This document shows positions 1 to 51,425 of a stretch of 64,000 nt of DNA, in pieces (position 1 is the first letter of the stretch; the number at the start of each line of letters is the position of its first letter). Location of the stretch: NCBI GenBank assembly GCA_024362935.1, contig JANCRA010000007.1, positions 16,772,003 to 16,836,002 on the forward strand, written 5' to 3'. Source of the DNA: Setophaga petechia. Taxonomy: Eukaryota > Chordata > Aves > Passeriformes > Parulidae. The notes beneath the pieces were generated by a model. The model saw nothing but the letters and a program-made list of their open reading frames with translations. It was not told where the DNA came from and ran no database searches. Position numbers and translations under genes: made by a program.

Positions 1-98
1 TCTTCCTTGGATCAACACCACCTTTGCTTGTTTCAACCCAACTCTGTGTTTACTCATCATTTTATGTTCTGTTCTTCTCCTTTCTCATTTTACAAAAG

Positions 99-273
99 GA
101 AGCACCAAATACGAGGAAAATGCCAGTGGACACCAGCCACCGTTCTTCCAGCTCCACTTCCCTTCCTTTCCCCCATGATCCTCCTGTATTTCCCTTTGAT
201 CCCCAGCACAACCCAACCCAGGTGCAGCACCCACCCCATGATGTACTGATGCCCAGCATGGTGGGCAAGGCAC
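99..273 (+). CDS. USP54: Penultimate coding exon of probable USP54
   Basis: A 175-nt exon beginning in phase 0 and ending with one base of a split codon. The acceptor is preceded by a pyrimidine-rich tract (ctcctttctcatttt) and the donor is GTAAAC at 274. It encodes 58 residues with many Ser, Pro and His (DPPVFPFDPQHNP inside). It looks like a disordered linker with no domain signature. Confidence 0.68.
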
Positions 274-1657
274 GTAAACTGTCAGGTAATAATCACAGGA
301 CTTTTCATCCTTCTTGGTGATCAGAAATATTGCTGAAGTACAGCTCCTCAGTTCTTGTCTTTCATAATGGAGTTTCACTATCTGCCTGAATTCCTCCAGA
401 AATCTGGAAGGACAAATCACGTTTCTTCTTCTCTGTCCTTCAGAATTTTTCTGTGGTTCTGTGCTAACTGTGGATAACCAAAGCCAATAACCTTTATGGA
501 AACATTACGATGGCTATATACAAAGTCATATCAACATTTTTATGAGTTATTTTCTTTAATATTAAAGTAGTAGTAAGACCCACCACCTTGTTTCCATGTG
601 TAAGAGTACTTCCACAAATTACTCTTTCCCACGAATCACACATGTGCCAGTAGAAATAACTACTTCCTGCATGAAAATTATTTTCCTGTGACAGCATCAA
701 AACCAGTTTGATCTGCCAGCCTTGGAATACTTTGTTGGGCTCCTCTATGATGAAACAAGGGGCTAGTAAAGAAATCTGTGACAGCAGCTGCAGTAGGATA
801 AGGAGAGGAAATGCAGTGAGGAAAATGAATGGTGGAAAAGGTACAGCTAGCTTTTATTCAGAATTGCATGTCAGCCAGTAACTGGATGTACTAGTGGTTT
901 CATTGTTCTTCTGTCACCTGCTGGCCACAGCTGATAGTTCAGAGAGGATGAAGCGAAAATTATAACTAAGCAAACCTTTTTTTAAAAATTTATTTCAGGA
1001 GATCAGAAGAACATCATCCAGAAGCTTCTGGTTGTGCCTGACAGGGGTGAAGCTTTCCAAGGTGAAGACTACCCAGGTGTGGCACTGAGCTATGGGAGTC
1101 TCCCTTGCGTACCCAAAGGCACCCTCTCCCAGGGGCAAAAGCCTCTTGTTAATTTGCATTTAGGAGGTGGAGCATCGAGAGTCTCTGGCCGTTTGCTGAA
1201 CACAAATTATCCTGCTGCACAAACAGCGACGTTACCAGATAAGCGAACAATGCTCTGGGGGAAACATGCTGGCGAGCCAGGCAAGAGTTTCCAAGAGGGC
1301 TTCCTCCAGCAGCCTTCACAACATCACATGCATGAATCTCATGCCATGGGTTGCAGAGTACCAGCCAGCACAGACTACAGCACTTTAAGAATACCACGTG
1401 AGCCTTCTTGGGACCCCGGTGCTTCTCAAGGGTGCCCTGTGCCCCCCTCTTGTGTTAAGGCCCCGGGCCCAAGGAGAGTGGACATGCCTCCAGAAGAAGA
1501 CTGGCGAGAGAACAGCTACACCCCTCAGCCTGGCAGAAGGCGAATGCTGCCAGTGCATGTGAGGGATGGGACTTTTGCTTCTGCCTCTGAGACACACAGA
1601 AATAGGCTGGCTCGAGCAGCAGCAGCTACCGGCACCATGCAAAATAACGGCTGGTGA
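99..1657 (+). CDS. USP54: Probable USP54, C-terminal 277 residues (two exons; 5' part outside window)
   Basis: The last two coding exons (99-273 and 999-1657) of a gene entering from the left. The first exon follows an AG at 97-98 and stays open to the GT at 274. One leftover base (c) joins the 'ga' after the acceptor at 997-998 to form an Arg codon, so frame and phase agree across the 725-nt intron. The stop is TGA at 1655-1657. The 277 residues are rich in Ser, Pro, Gly and Arg and show no folded domain, as expected of the long disordered tail of USP53/USP54-type proteins. The name rests on synteny: in mammals USP54 lies directly upstream of PPP3CB on the same strand, as here. USP54 belongs to the USP peptidase family but is usually regarded as catalytically inactive; its core is not in this window. 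The exon structure is firm; the gene identity is probable. Confidence 0.7.
274..998 (+). other. USP54: Intron of probable USP54
   Basis: A 725-nt intron with GT at 274-275 and AG at 997-998 after a T-rich tract (cctttttttaaaaatttatttcag). No other gene or repeat seen in it. Confidence 0.65.
999..1657 (+). CDS. USP54: Last coding exon of probable USP54
   Basis: Completes the split Arg codon, then runs 218 codons plus TGA. The product is basic and Gly/Pro/Ser-rich and ends in MQNNGW. No catalytic motif is visible. A long uninterrupted reading frame joined in phase to the upstream exon argues for real coding sequence. The opposite-strand open frames over the same bases are shadows. Confidence 0.68.
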
Positions 1658-2575
1658 GACCCCATTCACTCCATGTGCCCCAATACGCCACTCTGTGGAC
1701 TATGGTTGTTTCCAGAGTGTGGATTGCATGGAGACAGGAAAGTCCTTCAAACACTATCTGTGCCAGCTTTGTCTTAAAATGTAGCTATACAGTATGTGGA
1801 AACTAATTGCACTGTATTTCGTTTCTGACACTACTGAACTGCTGTCTGGATGGGGAATCTTAACTATTTTAGTCCTGGCCTCTCCTAGCAAACAAGTGCT
1901 ATAGGAATGGTAATGTGCTTACGGGTAAGTTCAGAAGTGTGCACACATTTTGAAGGAAGATGGCAACTAACAAAAGGACATTTTTAAGGACTCTTTTTCA
2001 TGAAATGTAGCTTTGGTAAATTCTTCACAAAAAGAAATCAATCCTTTTGTTTTCTTCTCCTTCCTCTCTCCTGTTCCTTCCTAGGGAAAAAAAAACCAAA
2101 CTGATCCACCTTCCAGGTTCCAGTAAATCTGCACTTGGCAGGTGGTAGCTAGTAAAGCAAGCACGGTTTTCAGTGTTCTGAGATCTCATACAGAGATCAC
2201 AGCAGAGGAAGTGACAGGGAGATATTGTTCACAGTAAACCCCAATTTTCTCCACTTCTTTAAAGCAAACTAATGATGCTTCAAACAGAAAAGACTGTTAA
2301 TGCTGCACGCTTAACGACACCAATGTAAACACAGAATAAGTTTAACTATTTTAGTGTCAAGCATACTTGCTTTTGTAAGTATTTTTCAAATAAATCTATG
2401 AAAATAGTTCTATTTACCTGTCTGTGTTTGAGCTTTCTTTTCTGTTTAGCTTTACTTTACAGTTGGCTGGAAACATCTAATTAATTTTCTTACACGTGAA
2501 ACAAACATAATTAAGTTGTTGATTCTAGCTCATTAACAAGGTTTATGCAATAAAGACTTAGATTGGAGGACATTC
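1658..2575 (+). other. USP54: 3' UTR of probable USP54
   Basis: AT-rich sequence after the stop. It contains two AATAAA hexamers, at 2389-2394 and 2549-2554. The first is followed by a T/G-rich stretch (tttacctgtctgtgtttgag), the usual downstream element, so about 2,410 is the favoured end and about 2,570 an alternative. Confidence 0.55.
2389..2394 (+). terminator. Poly(A) signal, probable USP54
   Basis: AATAAA with a TG-rich element 20-40 nt downstream. A second AATAAA lies at 2549-2554. Confidence 0.55.
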
Positions 2576-5500
2576 CTAATTTTGACTCAGGACTTCATGT
2601 GTTTCATTACTACTCAGCACTTAAGTTTCTCCTCATGATGGACAATAGTTAAGTGTCCTTCAAAAAGTATTTTGAGACTGACTACTTGTTTTAAGGAAAA
2701 CTACTACATTTAAGCAGGATGGTAGTGTATGCAGATCTACAGAAAATCATTAGACATTATTGATTTGGAGAGAAGTGTCATTTTAATCATGCTTGTCCTC
2801 CTGCTCCTGCAGATGCTTTCAGGTGTGATGGTTGTGAGGTGTTCAGAAGCATGGGGGGGTTCTGTTCCATATTTATCCTGGTACATGGTTCTGTTGGGAA
2901 CAGGGCTGGAGCTGTGGCGATGCCAGTGCTGCTGGAAGGGCTGCCCTGCTTTGCCCTATTGCTGCCCTGTGAATGACAGGATAATCTAAGAAAATAAGCT
3001 GCCAAAGTAAAGTACAAAGTCATCACTTCAAGAATCAATATAAAGTATGAAACTTCTGCAACTGAAGACAATGTGCATGCTTTAGCTTTCTTATGTCATT
3101 GTGACCAGGAAAGAATGGAAGTATGCTTACATAAAGCTCTGCAGAATAATTCTGAGTTCATGAAATTTATTAAAATAATCAGTAGTAACCAAGTGGGTTT
3201 TTTTAAGAGAACTGTTGTGTTTATTCCATTACAGTTCTAGCTACCAAGTTTTAAAACTGTTTTTAAATGTCCTTTGTATATCAGTTGCTTTGTATGAAGT
3301 TAACCAGAGGCCTGAAAAGGAAAAACTGGGTCCATACCAAGCAGTATATTAGTACATCTGAAGAGAAACAAGCTGAAGTACTTTCAACAATATATTTAAC
3401 ATGGGAGGAAACATGAGGCTGGAAAAATACTTTTGCTTCAGCTTGTGTCTACAAATTTTAGTAACGTCAGTATTTACATATTTACTTTTTAATTCTTTTG
3501 ACTAACCTGTCTTCTCTTTTTAGTAATATTTATACCATACAAAAATCAATTATGTAGTAGTTTAATAGCTTGGTAAAGTTCACTGTTGCCTGTAGGAAGG
3601 ATGAGAAGGGGGTTCCCACAGGAATTCAGCAGCTATTGAGAATTCTTAAGAGTTAACAGTTTGTAAGCTTTGATGCAATACAACCTTCTCTTTGTCCCTG
3701 GCTGAAGAGTATGTTATTGGATGGAATTAAATGAAATGACTGCCATACACACTTAAATTCACCTTTTTAAAATAAATGAATGCCAGTTCTTCTAAATATA
3801 AAATTCTTACTCCCTGTATTTCTATGACCACTCATTCTGTTTGTAATATGCATTTAGACCTTGCGTAGGGAGCAAAAGAAGGCAATAATAAAATGAAGAG
3901 TAACTTGCTGTCCTAGCAGTAGCAAAATTATGTAAGTATGATCCTTCTGTGTTTGGAAAAGGAACTGCCTAGCACAGTTCCTTCTCTCAAAGGCAACCAA
4001 GTTTGTACGTGCTGTTTGTGGAAGTCATATTTAGACCTGCTGAGCAGCACATGTGCTCAAATGGAGCGTGCAGCACTTGGGAGTTAACCAGAATGTGCTC
4101 TGCTTTAGAGAAGGGACATGCCCATTTCTTTTTAACAAAGGCTACTGCATCCACAATAAGATGGGGGAATTTGAGAAGAGGGAAGGAACTGTTTACTGAT
4201 AATTTCCCCTGATTGTTAACATTGCTGGAATGGACTTACCAATGATGGTTAGGTAGGACATAGAAAGTACAGGCAGGATTCCAGAATACTGGAATTCACG
4301 AAGGGTTTGGATCTAATGTTATGTAGGGAGAGGGGTAGGGCAGAGCTTTAGGGGGAAGGGAAGGCGGAAAGCAAAAGAAATTGTGGATTGGAATAGGAAG
4401 GAACAGATGGATAGGTGAAAAAGGCAGAATGAAAGGAAATGTGTGCATATCTTCGCTCAGATGTGTCTCTTTTTAAGGAACACTCAGTAATCAGTCTAAA
4501 TTTCCCTTCCTTCTTTCAGTGGATAGATTCCTGTACAGAGATGGTCCTCAGCAGCAGTGGGGTGCTAAAGCTTTTGAGAAAGGAAGATTGACTGATGAAG
4601 AGAGTAGGCAGTGTTCTTTGTAGCAGTCTTTGGTTATGTTACTGCTGTGGTAAATGAAACTGTGCAGAAGCACTTAGGTACTGCTGCTATATGTATAAAT
4701 AGACATTGGACAAACAGTGTAGGACAAGTCAGTGTTTGTGAGAGCTTGGACAAAGATAAAAACGTGCTTGGGATTTACAAACGCCTCACTGAAGTTAGAT
4801 GTGTTCTTGAGTCTCCAGCCACTGTGCTGTCTCTTGTTCAGTGCTGTGACTGGTAAAAAACAAAAGTGTATTTTCCTCCATCTGTGCTTGCTGCCTCTAG
4901 TATTTTATCACTTCATAGCCCGGAATATTTTCAAGGCTACTTACATATCTGAAGCTTTTTAAAGGCTTCAGCATTGCTATTGCAGACAGAATTACCTTAA
5001 AAGTTTCAGAAAATATTTTAGAAAAAGCATGTTAGATCCATTATTTTGTAATTCTCTTGCTATCTGCATTATTCTTCTAGTTCATTGAATAAATTTTTTA
5101 TCCTTTAAAACCAAAGCAATGTAGCTTGGAAAGGTTTTTAAGATTGCTTTTTCATTAATGGAAGAATGCTAAGACCAGCTGTGGAGTCACTTGAGAGCAC
5201 TGATAATTTCACTAGCATGTTTGTGGAAGCAGATACAAGTGAAAGAGTTCTGCTGAAGAAACAAACTTCCTTATTGGCATGAATAGAATTGTTTTAATAT
5301 TAATTCTTGAGTGAGTAAACACTGAATCTACTCATGAATAAGAAGGTCAAGTGTCTGTCTGTAAACTAACTTACATTAGGTTTATTGAGAGAGGATTATC
5401 TTAAGTTTTGGCTGGCCCAGTCCCAGATGATTCACCAGTTAATCATAGGCTTGAGAAGTTTTATGTGTGTACATATCACTAATCAAAATAATTTAAAATA

Positions 5501-8500
5501 AGAACACATGAGAAAAGTGAATACAATAAGCTGTACTTCAATAATAGCTGTAAGAATCATTTAATATTGCTAAATTTTAACTTCTTCACTACTCAGGCAA
5601 AATTATTTTGATGGCAGTTTAGGGTTAGCTATCCTTCCAGGGTTTTACTCACATTTATGCCAGTTAATAATTATGTGACTGTCAATTGAGAGAGCTCCAA
5701 GCATAGAACTTTTGATGCTTACAAAAAAAGAAACAAACCTATTCAAGTTGCCTTAAATTACTGAAAGCATCTTAAAGCATGAGCACGTTAACAGACAGTA
5801 TCTCTGTGAAGGTTCAGACTGACTTTTGTTTAAGATCTAAAATAATCAAATGGAAGTTAATCTTATGTTACTGTTGACTCAGCTATGAATTTTCAGAAAT
5901 CAGATATGTATTTAAAAGTACATTTAAGAAGAAATAGCAGTTGTTCACAGCTGTATGTATTAATTGTTCCTAATAGGATGAAATAATGCATGCATTCCCT
6001 TTTTTTTGAAATTCAGTTGGTTTCTCCAGATAGATTAAAAAAACTCAGTTGACATTAAACACCCATTTCAGTGCTGTGGACTGGTTTTGGATAATTGTCC
6101 TTAGAGGCGTAAAAGAAGCTATTTAATGTAGCAGATGAATCAAGCCAGGTTTTTGACACCATACTCGTCTAAGAGAGAGAAGAAGGTATGTGTGTGGGAG
6201 TCTTGAGTGATCAGTAAGCTGCTGATTTGAGCACAGGGTTGTAATTCATGGGAAGAGCACAGTGGTACAGATGAGAAAATAATATTGTAAAGACTTGTCA
6301 TGGAATGACCTCTCATGGTGGGTTGGGGGGAAGCCCACATCTCTCCAGTAGTTTCAGAATTGTCTATTAGCTTAGGAATTTACGGGGACAGAATACATAG
6401 TAGAAGAGCTTTTAAATGTTTATGTGGGTGATTTTGATATTCCCTTGAGATATCCTTTTCTGCATTCATTTTCCATGATCTCAGGGTTGCCCAGTTATGA
6501 AGGTCATTTTTGTTAAACCCTTTCTTCAACCCTATCCAATCCTAATGTAACAGTTAATTCTTATTAGTACTTCATGGTGTTTGGTCTCAAAGATGCAGAG
6601 AGGTAAGCTGAAAGCATAGTTGCACTTTCACGTCATAGTCATGATGGTCAGATGCATTTGTGAGAAAAGAGTGCATGAACTCTTCAGCAACTGAGTTGTC
6701 ATATCTGCTTTTTGTGGGTTTGTTGCCCCAACACTTTCCTTTAAAATTCATTAATGGGATTTCTCTGATCTGTAGGACATTGTGTTCATGGATCAACTAA
6801 GTTTAAAAAAATAGTAAAACATATCTCACACTGTTTTCTGTCATAGTTCCTGTTACAGAGCAGTAGTAAGTTTGGGGGGGGTTTTGCAGGCTCCTATACA
6901 TAGACCTGCTTACTTTGAGTACTTTGTCAGTTAAGTCATTGCTTGTAGAGGCACTGAGGAAACGAGAGAACACAAAGGAGGGCAGCAAAAAGCAGAGTGA
7001 ACTCAATTTTTAGAGTGAGTAGAGGTGACTATTAATAGTCTATTAATATCATTAAGGTAGTAAGATAAATGAAGAGAGGGAATTGGTTGGTCTCAAATGG
7101 TAGGAGAAAGAGCAATTGCTTAAGGCTAAGGAAGGGAAAGTTTGAACTAGATAATAAGGGCAGGGGAAGGAATGCTTTAAGCAGAGAAAGTGATGTTTTG
7201 AGGAACCTGAGGAAGGGTTTGAGGTACCATCACTCTAGAGGTGTGAAATTTAAATCAGATATGTGTCTGTAGGGTTTGGTTTGTGAACCTAAATTGTGGA
7301 GTCGGGTTGCTTTAGCGTGTGTTTTACAGTTCTGGTATGATGCAGGTAATGCCTGTGGCCTTGACTGACTTTTTAAATGTCGTCTGTACTTCCTCAGCCC
7401 GTTCACAGAGTTTATCAGGCAATGAGGGAAATGTGTGCTGGGAGGGAGTGGGACAGGATACACTGTAATAGTAAAGTAGCTTGTCATTTTATACCAATAC
7501 TATCTAATATGTATATATACTATCTAATAATTTGGTTTTGGTTATTCTCTTTTGAAGTCAGTGCAGCTTCTCAGTACTGGATGACGTTGGGAGCTGGAGT
7601 ATTGCATTGATAATGACTTTGTAATGCTGGAGAAAATGGCTTAAGACAATGCTTTCAACCTTTCTGAAAAATGCCTCTGTGTTACAGATAATAAGATTTG
7701 TCATAAAATAGCTGACTTGGGACAGCAGGGAAACCTTGCGCCCTCTTAAAAGAAAACTTTGAAGTATTGATATTGAAACTCAGTGTAGCAGTAGGTCAAA
7801 ATATATTTAAAATAATATGTGCCTTGTTTGAGGCAGTTTATACCAACCTTAGTATCATTTCTGGCATTTAAGAAGGTATAGCTTCAAACAGTCACTAGTG
7901 AGAGTCAATGAAATGGAACACCTTCTTAAAAGTTTTGTCTTCATATTTCTCTCCTGCTCATATCACGTCTTCCCCTCTCAGACCTGGTTTATCTTTGCAA
8001 GATTTGTTCTGTGCATCTTTCTCTTGGGATCTGGAATATATCTCTCTCTCCTGTGAATCAATTTCCTTCTTAGTTTTCAAAAAGTTCTTATTGGGTAATT
8101 AGATGATTCTGGGACATTGTGCCAGTTTTAAGGTATGTCGCTGTTAGTCAGAAGATACTGTTCTGGTATCTGCCCTGCTGCTACAAAATTTCACAGTGAT
8201 TTTTAAGTCTAACTTCTTTCTGCTTGAAATTCAATAAACAGCACTTGTCTCAGGCAATGAATAACTAAAATGTAGTTGCTACTATACTTTGCAGCCCTCA
8301 ATCAGGGGAGGTGTCAGAACAGCCAAGGTTTTAACATAGCACCTTTTTGTTTAAACACCTCTTGCATGCTGCTTCAGTGGGTACTGCCTTGAAATGGAGC
8401 AGAAAGAAATCAGATATCTGCATCCCAAATGGTCCCATTCCTCATGGTACAGAAGAAGATGGATTGGTTTGGTGATTCCATGTGTTTCTCCTGCTGAACT

Positions 8501-10730
8501 GTTTTTTCATTATGAAAGCAAGTTGTTCAGAAAGCAGTCCAGTGCTAGCAGCTAGGTAATGGTTTGGAATATCCCATCAGAACAGGACTTTATCGGATTC
8601 TTTTTCTCTTTTCTCCTTTCCCTATCCCTTTCCTTCCCATTCCATTCCTTGGAACGGAATGGCCACTTGGTGGCAAAGCTGAACAGGAAGTAAAACATGA
8701 CTTTGCTTTTCAGATCTGTCCTGAAACTCTCAGGATTATAAAGGCACACTGCCTTCTACCTGCAAGGCTGTATTTCTGTTTGTAATTGTGTTCCAAAGTT
8801 CCTACAATGATAATGCTACATGTGGTGCTGGTGAAAGTTGTTTGATGATTTGTTGAACATAGGATGGATCAAATCAATCATCTTTGCCTTCGCCATGGGG
8901 TTTGCCAAATTGGGACAATGTAAATGTCCCTTCCAGAGTTGGTAGCTGATTTAGAGCCAATACCACATGGAAAAGCTTCAATAAAGGGCTTAGGGAGAGA
9001 CACAACTACATATTTCTGCCTAATGAAGATTTTTATGTTGTCCTAATGAGAATCACGCATGCTTGACGTTTTAATGAGGTAATATAGAATATGTCAGAAA
9101 AGTGACAGTAAAATGCCAAGGTAACTGTGCTAGCCAATTTACTTTTCTAGCTGTTTTTATCAATGAAAGTGGTAAGATAATTATTTTAATGTTTTTGGAT
9201 GTGTCATTTGTGGGAGACATAATACCATTTTTCATATCAACCTGATATTGGGGGAGCAAAGCCAGCAAGATTTCATCCATGTGTGCCTTTTCTTCAGGTA
9301 ATGCCTGGATGTAACTGGAAGTGTTTCAGCCTGCAGGGCACTAGATATACTGCCTAGAGGCTGATAATGTCCCTTTCTGGTACAGCATCATAACAAAATA
9401 ATATTGTGCTGTGCTTTTTCCTCAATGAGTATTCTGACTGCATCAGCCCCTTTTACTTCACACCCCAGGGAACATGGCTGCAGGCTCCTGGGAGAAGAGA
9501 ACAATTGAAATAAGTAAGGCATCTCTTGCAACTGCATTTCAAGTGAGGTGAAGAGGAGATTACTGACAACACTCAGCAAGGTCTCTGGTTCCCCGTGTGT
9601 TTGGAAATGCATGGATAAATTTCTTTATAATATGGAATTCTCTGCTGTTTCGTGCTGTCAAAAATTCAAACTGCATTTATTACTGGACTCCTCTTGATTT
9701 TAAATACAAGACTGAATTCATTCCCCCTGCTTCTTGTTTCAGCAGATCTCCTTTAAGCTAACATCAGGAGTGACATCTACTTACTGCCCTTCCTGTCCTG
9801 TGCTCTCCCTGCATACACTGAATTGATACACATCCTTGCTGTTGAAGGAAATGAGCTTTTGTCCTATTTAAAAACCAGGCCCTTTAAATTGATTGTACAA
9901 TGACAGACATTTGCAGAACATGTGGTATAAAGTAGTAATTCTCACTGCTGGAAAGCTTAGCAATAAAAGTAGTCATCCAGGATTTTTTTCCATGATACTC
10001 TAATGTATCCCAGGTCTCTTTTTGCATGCATGCACACATTTTACTTGTGGGCGTGGAATTACTAGAACTCTAGTTTTCCAAAACTTCGGAGTCTTGCAAG
10101 TGTACTAATAAATACCCCAAGGGTTTATAATTCTTACTCTCTTAAAGTTTTCATTTGCTTCTCTGAGTGTTTTTATGTGTTTCATTCAAAGTTTCTTGCT
10201 TGTACTATCGGCTGTAAAATAGAAAAGCAAGATTAACTCAAGCACTTGTGTAATATGTCCATTTCAATGTTTTTTTGCTTAAGGCAAAGAGCTTTTCGTG
10301 CTCAGCATGGGAGATCTTCATCTGAGGTGTCATCCTTTTCCCTTGGACCTGAACGTGGCAAGAACCAAGACCTTGCTGGAAACCAGAACTTCTGAATGCT
10401 TTTCTTTCTTAACTTCCTGGTTTATTGTGTGGAATAGATTGCACAGCTCGGTATAAAAAATGCATGTCAACTTTGTTGGTTTGTATAGAACATAAGGGCT
10501 GCGATGGAAGGGACACTGCCCCCCTGTCAGCCTGCGCAGCTTTGAGGGATGAAGGGCGCAGCTCCTGCCGCCGTACCCAAGGCCCTTCATGCTCTTTGGT
10601 CCACTCTTGCTCAGCTCCAGGGAGAAGGCAGAGAATTTGGCTGAATGATCTGTCACGGGGAGTTTGCCCCAAGCTGTGCCCAAACTCTCACTGCGGGGAA
10701 ACTTCTCTTTCCTCCTCCCTCTCCTGCCAG
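2576..10730. other. Intergenic region between probable USP54 and PPP3CB
   Basis: About 8 kb of AT-rich sequence. The open frames are short and none shows a recognisable domain, splice partner or codon bias. No tRNA- or rRNA-like segment was recognised. A small cluster of CATTCC/GGAATG motifs lies near 8,640. The last few hundred bases grade into the CpG island. Confidence 0.6.
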
Positions 10731-11174
10731 GTGCGGCTCTGGATCTCTTTCTGTCGTACTGGCCCCCCTGAGGGCACGGCCGCGGCCCCTCGCTTTGCGC
10801 TGGTTCACGGTGGGGAGCGAGGGCCTCGCCACCACCCGACACCGCTCCCCCGGCTGTGCGGCCCCCGGGGCGGCCCCACGGAGCTCTCCATGGTGGCCGC
10901 CTGCCCTCGCCCGCGCGGCTTCGCTGGGGGCCGGGCCATCCGCCGCACCTCCCCCTCGGCCCCGGCCTGGTGCCCGCCCGTCCTGGGGCGGGGGCGTTCC
11001 GGCCGCCTCGCCCGCCTCCCCCTGCTGTCCGGGGCGCGCCCGGAGGTGTCGGGCCGCATTCCCCGCCCCGCCCCGCGCCGTCGCCCAGGGTCGGGCGGGA
11101 GTCTCGCCGTGGTCCCGGTTGGGGCCGGGAGCTCCGCGCGCTCCCGCGGTGCTCGGCGGGCGGCGGCGCGGTGC

Positions 11175-11273
11175 ATGCCGGGCCCGGGGCGGACCGTCCC
11201 CGCGCTGCGCCAGGAGCCGCGAGCCGCGCCCGCCGCCATGTTCCGCCGGGCCGCCGCCGCCCGGCGCCTGTAG
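11175..11273 (+). other. Upstream ORF(s) in the PPP3CB 5' leader
   Basis: An ATG at 11175 opens a 32-codon frame ending at TAG 11271-11273. A second ATG in the same frame at 11238, in near-ideal context (gccgccATGt), gives an 11-residue peptide. Neither is in frame with the calcineurin start at 11378. Either would matter only if transcription starts upstream of it. The second coincides with the YY1-like element, so it may be promoter DNA rather than leader. Confidence 0.4.
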
Positions 11274-11377
11274 CCGCCCCCGCCCGCCCCGCCGCGCCCC
11301 ACCAGCCGCCGGCGGAGGGGCGGACGAAGGCGCTGCCGCGCCCAACAGCCGCCGCCGGAGCCCGGCAGCGCTCAGCG

Positions 11378-49919
<38,542 letters not shown>

Positions 49920-51425
49920 CCACATCAGCTTCTGGTTTACTCACTCATGTCCTGCCTGAGAATTCCTAGATTACTGCTTTTTGATGTGACAACAAATCAA
50001 AAATAGGGGGATCACTTGAAGTGACTACTTACATGAGGTGGAAAACCATCTGACTTGATCCCACTGAAGAGAGACCATCATGCTTTTGAGATAACAGCCC
50101 CTCTCTTACACGGTGACCCAACCTCCCGGGAGCGTGTGCCTCGCCCTTTCACACAAACATCCATCACTGGCTGCCGCAGCTTCGGAAGAGATCTGGGGAA
50201 AGGATCGGACTGTTCTCACTAAAGCACACCTAGGCTAGCATCTTACGCTTACCTTGTCAACACTTTTAAGTTTACAAATGGGATTTTTCTTTCAGTAGAG
50301 GTAGTTTGTTTGTTCGTTTGTTTAAATCAGATTTTCAAATACAACCCTAAGAGCTAACTATTTATTAATGGACATTGGTTTCATGATATGTCTTTAAAAT
50401 TATAGATTAGAATGGTCTTAAAATATCTGAGGCTGCAAAAACGGTATTTTAAATAACAGAAAAAAATGCCAAAACATTTCAGTTGGTCATTCTGTAAAAT
50501 GCTGACCTCAGGTTTACTCCTTTAGATGTTGCTAATTCTATATTGTATTCACTGTATTTTTTAGTTACAGCTTATCAGAAGATTTCTATGTAGGAATGTT
50601 TATTACTTGAACACAGATTAAAAAAAATATTTAATTTAGAAACTTTTTTGCCCAGCTTTTTCAAGACTTTTCCCCACCTTGAATTTAAAAAAAATATATA
50701 TACTAATTTTAAAAGTAAGAAAAGTATGAAAGTGTTAATTTTAAGGTACTTTTAATTGAACTTTGTACATTGTTTAAGTAAATTTTGATTCATATCAAGT
50801 CTGTAAAGCTTGGCATTGTATTTTGTGTATGCATGTTTTCATTTTGCAAATATTTAATATATAGACCTATGATGTACATCTATAGGTTACCTAGATGTTA
50901 TAGGTACTTTTAGTTTATTGTGAGTATTACGGTTGCATAAATAGCTAACAATCACTGGGCTGAATAGCTGCAAGCTTTTTTATTATTTTTAAATCTGTAA
51001 AGGAAACTGAACCTGTATCAGACATACTTTTTGTTTAAGCAAAGCAGCGCGTAAGCAATTGCTATGTTCAACTGCTAAGGCATTAGTGAAAGTGTAAACT
51101 TGAGACTGCATGTATTTTGGTATCTACAGGACTGCTTGGTTAAAATAAAAATTGAAGCCCTGTGCTAATTTGTTCACAAATAATGGACTGTACTGATTGC
51201 CAGTGTACTTTGTTATATATTTTGACATTTGCTACATGTCCTTCTCATCCCCTGGAACACGACTTGAAACTTATGTCACTAGAGTTCATCTCTTTTTTTT
51301 TTTTCTTTGCCATAAACTACAATCTGTACATACCCCTAAGTTGGAAATTTTATGCATGTTCTGAACTATTCCAGTATTTTATAAACGGTAGCACACAATA
51401 AATTTTGTGCATGGGCTGCGGCTCC
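49920..51425 (+). other. PPP3CB: PPP3CB 3' UTR
   Basis: About 1.5 kb of AT-rich sequence from the stop to the AATAAA at 51397-51402. A second AATAAA lies at 51144-51149. A Pumilio-type element TGTACATA is at 51325-51332, between the two signals, so only the longer 3' UTR would contain it. Confidence 0.8.
51397..51402 (+). terminator. PPP3CB: PPP3CB poly(A) signal (distal)
   Basis: AATAAA followed within 40 nt by a TG/T-rich element (tgtgtattggttttatttgg). The proximal alternative is at 51144-51149. Confidence 0.75.

Noticed and set aside
1149..1669. Minus-strand frames opposite the probable USP54 last exon
   Set aside because: Shadows of a long coding exon on the + strand.
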